DNA from: an uncultured Synergistales bacterium
GTDB lineage: Bacteria; Synergistota; Synergistia; Synergistales; Aminobacteriaceae
Assembly (NCBI GenBank): GCA_937957815.1
Contig: CALFXN010000477.1
Span: 1-6,286 of the forward strand
Direction: 5' to 3'
Length of the DNA: 6,286 bases
A program made the translations under genes and the position numbers. The first letter of the stretch is position 1. Each line of letters opens with the position of its first letter. The notes beneath the pieces were generated by a model, which did no database searches, was not told the origin of the DNA, and saw only the letters and a program-made list of their open reading frames with translations. Positions 1-5,402 of the stretch are shown here, piece by piece.

Positions 1-1
1 A

Positions 2-1867
2 ACGGGATCGAGGGCGACGTTCTTCGTCATCGGAGCCAACGGCAATACGTATCCGTCGCTGATGCGCCGCGCGCTCGAACAGGGATGCGAGATCGGAAAC
101 CACACGTTCACGCACCCGGATATCAGCCGGATCACGGCAGGAGAACTGAATCTCGAACTCAACGCGACGGAACGGCTGTTCGAGAGCAGGCTCGGGCGCA
201 AATCGCTTCTTTTCCGCCCCCCCTACGGAGAGGACGTCGAGCCCGTCACGCCGGACCAGATCAGGCCGCTGCTCACAGCGAGCGGACTCGGATACTATAC
301 GATCGGCATGCAGATCGACCCGAAAGACTGGACGAACCCCGGAACGGAACGCATCGTCTCTTCCGTGATCGAGGGACTCGAGGCGGGACGCGGAAACGTC
401 GTCCTCCTTCACGACGGCGGCGGAGACCGGCGCCAGACGCTCGAAGCGCTTCCGATCCTCATCGGACGGCTGAAGGAACTGGGCTACAGGACGGTGACCG
501 TTTCCGAACTTCTCCGACTTCCGCGCGACGCGGTCATGCCTCCCGTCACGAGCAACGAGCACTTTCTCGCGTTCGGCACGGACATGGTCTTCAACACCTT
601 CCAGTGGCTCGACCTCGGACTCCGGATACTTTTCGTGGCCGGGATCTTCCTGGGACTCTCGCGAATGCTCTTCATCGGACTTCTCGCGATCGCCCAGAAG
701 CTCCGCGCTCCGGCGCCGGCTTCCTCCGCCATGCCGTCGGTCGTCGTGCTGATTCCGGCATACAACGAGGAAAAGGTCATCTGCCGGACCGTCGAAAAAC
801 TGCTCGAATCGGACTATGGAGATCTTTCGGTCATCGTCGCGGACGACGGATCGACCGACGAAACCTTCGCGCGCCTCGCCGGGCGCTTCGCGACAGATCC
901 GAGGGTGACGCTGATCACGAAACCGAACGGCGGAAAGGCGGCGGCGCTCAACGAAGCGCTCCGCCACACGACGGCCGACATCGTCATCACTCTCGACGCC
1001 GACACGGTCATCGCTCCCGACGCGATCGGGGCGCTCGTACGCCGCTTCAACGACCCGCGTGTCGGAGCCGTCGCGGGAAATGCGAAGGTCGGCAACAGGG
1101 TCAACCTGCTGACCCGCTGGCAGGCGCTCGAGTATATCACGAGTCAGAACCTCGACCGCCGGGCATTCGACGTCCTCAACTGCATCTCCGTCGTCCCCGG
1201 CGCCGTCGGGGCATGGCGTCGCGACGCACTGGCCGTATCGGAAGGATTTCCTGCCGACACGCTCGCCGAAGACGCGGATCTCACGCTTGCCGTTCTGAAG
1301 GCCGGGTACAGGATCGAATACGAGGAGCGAGCCGTCGCCTGGACGGAGGCCCCGCAAACCATCCGGGCCTTTCTGAAACAGCGCTTCCGATGGACTTTCG
1401 GCACGCTTCAGGTCATCTGGAAGCACAGGGATATCCTTTTCAGGCCGCGCTATGGCGCCGCGGGCTTCGTGCTCATCCCGAACGTTCTGATCTTCCAGAT
1501 TTTCTTTCCGCTGATATCGCCGGTCATGGACATCATCCCCCTCTGGGTCGCCGGGACGACACTTCTGGACAAAATCCGGCACCCCTCGACATACTCGGTC
1601 GGGGCGCTTTACACGGTCATCGCGTTCTACCTGCTCTTCCAGACCGCGGAAATACTCTCGGCCTGCCTGGCCTTCGCGCTCGAACGGCGCGAGCAGTGGA
1701 CTCTCATCACCTGGATGGCCCTGCAGCGCTTCTTCTACAGGCAGCTGCTCTATATCGTCGCCATAGCTTCCGGTCTCGCGGCCGTCCGCGGCGGTCTCGT
1801 CGGATGGAACAAGCTCGAGCGGCGTGCGGACGTCTCCGTTCCCCCAACCACACCTCCGGCTTCGTGA
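2..1867 (+). CDS. Polysaccharide deacetylase (NodB/CE4) - family 2 glycosyltransferase fusion, 5' partial
   Basis: The frame is open from base 2, so the true start lies left of the window; 621 residues are visible (numbered from base 2). Residues 1-180 are a NodB homology domain: an ATFFVIG strand, the zinc-binding NHTFTHP motif (His34, His38), RPPYG (72-76) and LLHD (His137, Asp138). The catalytic DD motif must lie upstream. A membrane segment spans about 203-233. A GT2 domain follows with DDGSTD (281-286), DAD (332-334), the ED pair (423-424) and QRFRW (460-464), the QxxRW signature of processive synthases of the HasA/NodC/PgaC type. Hydrophobic segments at about 486-518, 533-560 and 572-598 end the protein. 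Known family roles suggest synthesis of a beta-linked N-acetylhexosamine polymer at the inner membrane, with deacetylation on the outer side. Which polymer is made cannot be read from the sequence. The deacetylase part closely follows the style of GH18-CE4-GT2 proteins, so an N-terminal GH18 domain is likely but unseen. Confidence 0.93.
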   Translation, partial: TGSRATFFVIGANGNTYPSLMRRALEQGCEIGNHTFTHPDISRITAGELNLELNATERLFESRLGRKSLLFRPPYGEDVEPVTPDQIRPLLTASGLGYYTIGMQIDPKDWTNPGTERIVSSVIEGLEAGRGNVVLLHDGGGDRRQTLEALPILIGRLKELGYRTVTVSELLRLPRDAVMPPVTSNEHFLAFGTDMVFNTFQWLDLGLRILFVAGIFLGLSRMLFIGLLAIAQKLRAPAPASSAMPSVVVLIPAYNEEKVICRTVEKLLESDYGDLSVIVADDGSTDETFARLAGRFATDPRVTLITKPNGGKAAALNEALRHTTADIVITLDADTVIAPDAIGALVRRFNDPRVGAVAGNAKVGNRVNLLTRWQALEYITSQNLDRRAFDVLNCISVVPGAVGAWRRDALAVSEGFPADTLAEDADLTLAVLKAGYRIEYEERAVAWTEAPQTIRAFLKQRFRWTFGTLQVIWKHRDILFRPRYGAAGFVLIPNVLIFQIFFPLISPVMDIIPLWVAGTTLLDKIRHPSTYSVGALYTVIAFYLLFQTAEILSACLAFALERREQWTLITWMALQRFFYRQLLYIVAIASGLAAVRGGLVGWNKLERRADVSVPPTTPPAS

Positions 1868-1871
1868 CGAC

Positions 1872-1900
1872 TTGCCGGAGACACGGACATGGGATACCAT
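1872..1900 (+). promoter_or_regulatory. Possible sigma70-type promoter for the small gene at 1947
   Basis: A TTGCCG element at 1872-1877 (4 of 6 matches to TTGACA) is followed after exactly 17 bases by TACCAT at 1895-1900 (4 of 6 matches to TATAAT). Transcription would begin near 1906-1908, at the foot of the hairpin at 1905-1924. The site lies in the gap just after the glycosyltransferase stop codon. Each element matches only moderately, and such pairs arise by chance, so this is a weak call. Confidence 0.25.
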
Positions 1901-1904
1901 ACGC

Positions 1905-1930
1905 ACGGAACGGAGACGTTCCGTCTTTTC
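1905..1930 (+). terminator. Hairpin with GAGA tetraloop and short T run: terminator or 5' leader stem-loop
   Basis: Bases 1905-1912 pair perfectly with 1917-1924 (8 bp, five of them G-C) around a GAGA loop of GNRA type, and CTTTTC follows at 1925-1930. It lies 38 nt after the glycosyltransferase stop and only 2 nt before the ribosome binding site of the next gene. It could be an intrinsic terminator for the upstream gene, although four T residues is a short run. If the promoter at 1872-1900 is real, it would instead form a stem-loop at the very 5' end of the next mRNA. The sequence cannot decide between these roles. Confidence 0.45.
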
Positions 1931-1932
1931 GC

Positions 1933-1939
1933 GGGGAGG
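1933..1939 (+). promoter_or_regulatory. Ribosome binding site of the small gene
   Basis: GGGGAGG ends 7 bases before the ATG at 1947 and 4 bases before an in-frame GTG at 1944. The spacing favours the ATG. The frame stays open upstream to at least 1824, inside the glycosyltransferase gene, but this strong site argues against those earlier starts. Confidence 0.75.
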
Positions 1940-1946
1940 TGGCGTG

Positions 1947-2402
1947 ATGCAGCCGGAGGATGATCAGCGTACCGCAAGGGCTCTTGCATGGGTGACGACC
2001 CTGCGGCGCGAGCTGGACCGCGAGCACGTGCTCCCGTCGTGTCTCGTCCGTCTGCTTTCGGAGGGTCTGTCGGTCGTGGAATCGTTCCTCGCGCCCCAGA
2101 CGCCGGCTGTAGAACGGGAACCGGAGGAGCTCTTCCTCGAGGCCGAGCGGATTCTCGCGTCCATCGGCGGACCGCTGGGCTCGAGAAGCGACGTCGAACG
2201 GGCCCTGCGTCTCCTGACGACGGCCATCGACCGGGCCAAGGCTGCGGGAAAGCCCGTGTCGGCATCGTATCAGCTGCGTTCGCACGTCTACGAGATGCTC
2301 GCGAAGATCGACAGGAACATCTCCATCATCCAGTCGGGGCTTGAAATGACGTCTTCCCGGCCGCCGCTCGCCTCGAAGGATCAGATCTCCCTCTTCAAAT
2401 AG
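1947..2402 (+). CDS. Hypothetical 151-residue helical protein with C-terminal QISLFK
   Basis: I do not recognise the family. The start is the ATG after a strong GGGGAGG site. The protein is charged and looks mainly helical, with likely helices at about 6-27, 29-49, 59-73, 81-101 and 105-133. There is no signal peptide, membrane segment or metal-binding cysteine pattern. A short loose tail (about 134-151) ends in DQISLFK. Q146-F150 fits the QxSLF form of the bacterial beta sliding clamp binding pentapeptide, here almost at the C terminus as in several clamp-binding proteins. This suggests, but does not prove, a DNA replication or repair partner. The ribosome binding site and GC-rich third positions support it as a real gene. 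Its last 8 bases overlap the end of lysK on the other strand. The neighbouring genes give no clue to its role. Confidence 0.75.
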   Translation: MQPEDDQRTARALAWVTTLRRELDREHVLPSCLVRLLSEGLSVVESFLAPQTPAVEREPEELFLEAERILASIGGPLGSRSDVERALRLLTTAIDRAKAAGKPVSASYQLRSHVYEMLAKIDRNISIIQSGLEMTSSRPPLASKDQISLFK

Positions 2403-3441
2403 CACGGGACAGAAACTCTTCGACGCCGTACGACAGGATCCCGATCGACGCGACATAGTCGCGCAGGTCGAGACGTTCCTCCGCGGTATGGTCCAGACGG
2501 CTGTCTCCCGGACCGTATGCGATCATCGGACATCCCCATGCGGCCGCGAGATTGAAGTCCGCGGTTCCTCCCTTCGCGAGAAGGCGCGGCGTACGACCGG
2601 CCTTCCTGACGGAGACCCGGAACGCGCGGACGAGCGGGTCGCCCGGTTCCGTCATCGCCGCCTCAATCCTCGAGAGTACCGCGCCGTTCACGCCGTGTTT
2701 CGCGGCCGTCTCTCCGAGCGAAGCGAGCGGATCTCCTCCCTTATCGAGCGGAATGCGGACGTCGAGATCGATGCGGGCCCGGCGACCTCCGTTCTCGACC
2801 CCCTCCATGAGACAGACCGCTACGGACGGCCGTTCGATGACGGGACGGGAAGGATCGTCCGTCGCCCGTATCGCCGAGATCATTTCGGCGGCCGCGGTCA
2901 GGCAGGCGGTCTGCGGACCGGCGTCGCCGCTCCGGTGCGCTCCGGAATCCGCGGCCGTGAACGAGACGCGCGCCATGCCGCGATACCCGATCGTCACCCC
3001 GTCGGTCCCCGACGGTTCCCCGACGACGCATCCCGCCGGACGGTGAAGGCCGAGCCGGAAGCGCGCCCCGCGCGAATCGTCCTCTTCCCCGACGGCCGCG
3101 ACGAGCGTCATCCGCCACCCTTCCGGAAGCTCCACACGCCCTCCGGCGACCGCCGCCGCGCACAGCGGGCCCTTCGCGTCCACCGAGCCGCGTCCCCAGA
3201 GGACATCGGCGTCGATCCGGACATCTGGGCCACCGGGAACCGTGTCGATATGACACAGAAAGACGAGTTCTCGTCCGCCCTTCCCGCGTTCCGCGACGAC
3301 GCTGCCCGCACCGTCGCGGGAAACCCGATCCCAGCCGAAGGAAGGAAGGGCCCGTTCCAGAAAGGAACAGGCCGCATCCTCGAAACGGCTCGGACTCGGG
3401 ATCGAGACGAGCGACCGGAGGAGGTCAATCTCCGGCGTCAC
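2395..3441 (-). CDS. lysK: LysW-lysine/LysW-ornithine hydrolase (M20 metallopeptidase family)
   Basis: This zinc hydrolase frees lysine (or ornithine) from the C-terminal glutamate of the carrier protein LysW, the last step of the pathway. The 348-residue product has the M20 layout: CHIDTVPG (His64 metal ligand, Asp66), GRGSVDAKGP (Asp88, the metal-bridging position), VGEEDDSRGA (Glu119/Glu120, general base and metal ligand), GEPSG (Glu142) and LDHTAEER (His318, last metal ligand). The GEPSG...IGYRG segment and the YGPGDS...DHT ending are typical of LysK rather than ArgE or DapE. Length is normal for the family. The start is GTG at 3441, with GGAGG at 3448-3452 six bases upstream. Earlier in-frame codons would only add a basic tail that overlaps lysJ. 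The gene overlaps the end of lysJ by 17 nt and converges on the small gene at 2402. Lysine versus ornithine as product is not decided by sequence. Confidence 0.93.
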   Translation of the reverse strand: MTPEIDLLRSLVSIPSPSRFEDAACSFLERALPSFGWDRVSRDGAGSVVAERGKGGRELVFLCHIDTVPGGPDVRIDADVLWGRGSVDAKGPLCAAAVAGGRVELPEGWRMTLVAAVGEEDDSRGARFRLGLHRPAGCVVGEPSGTDGVTIGYRGMARVSFTAADSGAHRSGDAGPQTACLTAAAEMISAIRATDDPSRPVIERPSVAVCLMEGVENGGRRARIDLDVRIPLDKGGDPLASLGETAAKHGVNGAVLSRIEAAMTEPGDPLVRAFRVSVRKAGRTPRLLAKGGTADFNLAAAWGCPMIAYGPGDSRLDHTAEERLDLRDYVASIGILSYGVEEFLSRAI

Positions 3442-4558
3442 CGAACGCCTCCAGAACCAACGCGAGCGCGTCGCGGACGAACAGGCAGTCGTCTTCCCCG
3501 GCGACGAACGGCGGCAGGAAGCGTACGACCGACGGCCCCGCCGGAAGCGCGAGAACACCCTTTTCCTGGAGACGCTTCACGATATCCGGCGCCTTCACGC
3601 TCACCTCGACTCCGACGAGAAGTCCCAGACCGCGGATATCCTTCACGAGAGGGGATCGGATCTCCGAGAGCGCGGCGCGGAAAAACGTTCCGAGCGCTGC
3701 GGCCTTCTGCGGATAGCGGTGCGCATTGAGCGCGTCCCACGCCGCGCATCCGACGGCGGCGACGAGGGGGTTGCCGCCGTATGTCGTTCCGTGGCCCTTG
3801 GCTGGAAAGTCTCCGAGGTCTCCCCTCCAGACGATCGCACCGGCGGGAAGACCACCCGCAACGCCCTTGGCGAGCGCGACGATATCCGGTTCGAGTCCGA
3901 CAATCGTACTCGCGAGAAGGCCCCCGCAGCGCCCCCATCCGCTCTGGACCTCGTCGGCGACGAGAATGGCCCCGCACGCGCCACACGCTTCATTCAGGGA
4001 AGCGGCGACGGTCGGGGACATCGGGTAGACGCCGCCCTCCCCCTGCACCGGCTCGACGAACACGGCCGCGACGCTCCCGTCGACGTTCGCCGCGAGTTCT
4101 TCCGGCGCGAAATGTTCGACCGGCGGCAACAGATGGAGCCACGCCTTCCGGTATTGCGGATTGAACGTCAGCGACAGCGCTCCGAGGGTCCGTCCGTGAA
4201 AGCCCCGCCGGGCGGCGAGGATGCGCTTCTTCCCGGGGCGCAGCGCCGTCGCGAGCTTCAGCGCGGCTTCGATCGCCTCGGTCCCGCTGTTGCAGAGAAA
4301 CGCCTTCCCTCCGGAACGCAACGTCCGGAGGCGATCCAGAAACGCGTCCCGTACCGGGCTATCGAGCCCGAGCCCGATCGTCCACGGATCCCCTGCCGCT
4401 TCGCGAAGCGCCGCGACGAGATCAGGGTGCGCGTGGCCGAAGAGCGCGCCCCCCTGCGCCGCGACAAAATCGACGTACTCGCGCCCGTCGGCGTCGCGGA
4501 GGCGACAGCCCGCTCCGGACGCGACGGTTACACCACGGCCGCCATAGATGTGGGACAC
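3425..4558 (-). CDS. lysJ: LysW-aminoadipate semialdehyde / LysW-glutamate semialdehyde aminotransferase
   Basis: This class III PLP enzyme moves an amino group, normally from glutamate, to the semialdehyde carried on LysW, giving LysW-bound lysine (or ornithine). The 377-residue product shows the ArgD/LysJ fold in order: a substrate-side N terminus with DADGREYVDF (22-31), NSGTEA (90-95) for cofactor phosphate, GFHGRT (119-124), FVEPVQGEGG (167-176), ADEVQSG (201-207, Asp202 to the pyridine nitrogen), ALAKGVAGG (228-236) with Lys231 as the PLP lysine, and the HGTTYGGNP loop (256-264). The VVRFLPP ending is typical of LysJ/ArgD. The start is GTG at 4558, the only start codon that keeps the conserved N terminus. 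Its ribosome binding site (AAGGGG, 9 nt upstream) is only fair. It overlaps lysZ by 31 nt, so lysZ translation may feed it. ArgD (acetylornithine aminotransferase) is the main alternative, but the neighbouring lysY, lysZ and lysK favour LysJ. Confidence 0.92.
   Translation of the reverse strand: MSHIYGGRGVTVASGAGCRLRDADGREYVDFVAAQGGALFGHAHPDLVAALREAAGDPWTIGLGLDSPVRDAFLDRLRTLRSGGKAFLCNSGTEAIEAALKLATALRPGKKRILAARRGFHGRTLGALSLTFNPQYRKAWLHLLPPVEHFAPEELAANVDGSVAAVFVEPVQGEGGVYPMSPTVAASLNEACGACGAILVADEVQSGWGRCGGLLASTIVGLEPDIVALAKGVAGGLPAGAIVWRGDLGDFPAKGHGTTYGGNPLVAAVGCAAWDALNAHRYPQKAAALGTFFRAALSEIRSPLVKDIRGLGLLVGVEVSVKAPDIVKRLQEKGVLALPAGPSVVRFLPPFVAGEDDCLFVRDALALVLEAFGDAGD
3448..3452 (-). promoter_or_regulatory. 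Ribosome binding site of lysK, inside lysJ
   Basis: On the minus strand GGAGG sits six bases before the GTG at 3441, within the last codons of lysJ. This fixes the lysK start and suggests coupled translation of lysJ and lysK. Confidence 0.75.
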
Positions 4559-5388
4559 AGTTCCGTTCCCCTTCCCGCGAGAGCCTCCGAAAGCGGCTCC
4601 TCCACGCGGCTGTCCGCGATGATCGCCCGCGGAACGCCGCCGAGGAGCGCCTCCTTCGCAGCCAGAAGCTTTCGCTTCATATTCCCCTTCGCGTACGATT
4701 CGAGCGCGTCCCAGTCGTCCAGACCTCCGCGGCAGACGAGCGAATCCGGGTCCGAACCGTCCCGAAGGAGCCCCGGCACGTTGCTCAGGATCACGAGGAC
4801 GTCCGCGCCGAGAGCGCTTGCGGCCGAAGCGGCCATCCGATCCCCGTCGACGTTGAGCGCGCCGACTCCCTCGACGTCGGCCGCGAGAGGCGGAAGCAGC
4901 GGAACGGCTCCCGCATTCCACGCGCGGCGCACCGGAGCCGCGTCGAAGGAGACGATGGACCCGCTCCGGTTGCCCCGGAGAAGGCGCACCCGTCCGTTTT
5001 CCTGCGAGCGCAAGATGTCCTTCCGGGACGCGACGGCGGTTGTACCGCGTCCCGGATAGAGCGGCATCCCCCACAGGCCGCACTCGCCGAATTCCTCCGT
5101 GATCCCGAGCGAATAGGTTCCGCAGGCCGCGAGGAAGAGCGCCATCTCGCGGTCGCCGACGAATCGGCTCCGGTAGCCGCTCGGGCTCGTGACGTACACG
5201 GGTTCGATTCCGGCTGCGGTGCAGAGGTCCTCCATCTGTGAACTCGCGCCGTGGACGAGGACCCAACGTTCGCCGGAACGCACCCTGCCGGCGATATCCC
5301 GAACGAGCGAGGACACGGAATTTCCGCGCGCCCCTCCGATCTTCACGACTCCCGTCACTCTCGCGGCATTCATGCGCAGCGATTCCAT
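4528..5388 (-). CDS. lysZ: LysW-aminoadipate / LysW-glutamate kinase (amino acid kinase family)
   Basis: This kinase phosphorylates the side-chain carboxylate of 2-aminoadipate (or glutamate) bound to LysW, using ATP. The 286-residue product (from the ATG at 5388) has VKIGG (15-19), VHGASS (45-50), SPSGYRSRF (68-76), NVDGDRMA (179-186), ILSNVPGLL (200-208), GNMKRK (235-240) and a GTEL end, the usual LysZ order. SPSG-x-RSR is a LysZ-type substrate region; ArgB usually has an RVTD-type motif there. Three ATGs compete: 5397 touches the GGAGG, 5388 is 9 nt from it, and 5373 is 24 nt away, so 5388 is chosen. The usual HGG is HGA here, and the expected GLSG-x-DG loop reads GLWGMPLYPGRG (104-115), a local divergence. 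The gene starts 14 nt after lysY and overlaps lysJ by 31 nt. Confidence 0.9.
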   Translation of the reverse strand: MESLRMNAARVTGVVKIGGARGNSVSSLVRDIAGRVRSGERWVLVHGASSQMEDLCTAAGIEPVYVTSPSGYRSRFVGDREMALFLAACGTYSLGITEEFGECGLWGMPLYPGRGTTAVASRKDILRSQENGRVRLLRGNRSGSIVSFDAAPVRRAWNAGAVPLLPPLAADVEGVGALNVDGDRMAASAASALGADVLVILSNVPGLLRDGSDPDSLVCRGGLDDWDALESYAKGNMKRKLLAAKEALLGGVPRAIIADSRVEEPLSEALAGRGTELCPTSMAAVV

Positions 5389-5397
5389 TTCGATCAT

Positions 5398-5402
5398 CCT
5401 CC
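5398..5402 (-). promoter_or_regulatory. Ribosome binding site of lysZ
   Basis: The minus strand reads TGA (lysY stop), then GGAGG, then ATG at 5397 and ATG at 5388. The 5397 codon touches the GGAGG with no spacer, while 5388 has a 9-base spacer, so the second ATG is the better start. The lysY stop lies directly beside this site, which fits coupled translation. Confidence 0.7.

Noticed and set aside
85..1947. Second long plus-strand frame over the glycosyltransferase gene
   Set aside because: The translation is arginine-rich low-information sequence with no motifs. It is a frame-shifted shadow of the fusion gene, which carries all the conserved motifs.
2300..2394. Terminator for lysK inside the small gene
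   Set aside because: Only short imperfect complementarity around the GATC repeats near 2380-2388 was seen, with no usable loop or T run.
1707..2456. 249-residue minus-strand frame opposite the small gene
   Set aside because: It would overlap both the glycosyltransferase end and lysK. No ribosome binding site or motif was seen, while the plus-strand gene has a strong site at 1933-1939.
3442..3558. N-terminal extension of lysK
   Set aside because: The extra residues are basic and unlike the family, and a good GGAGG site fixes the GTG at 3441.
2488..3729. Long plus-strand frame opposite lysK and lysJ
   Set aside because: GC-rich third positions in the real minus-strand genes remove stop codons on the other strand. 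The product is rich in Arg, Pro and Gly and has no recognisable domain.
3719..5059. Long plus-strand frame opposite lysJ and lysZ
   Set aside because: Same antisense artefact; the minus strand carries complete catalytic motifs for both enzymes.
5389..5402. Lysine riboswitch or arginine operator before lysZ
   Set aside because: The gap is only 14 nt and holds little more than the ribosome binding site. Any control region must lie upstream of lysY, outside the window.
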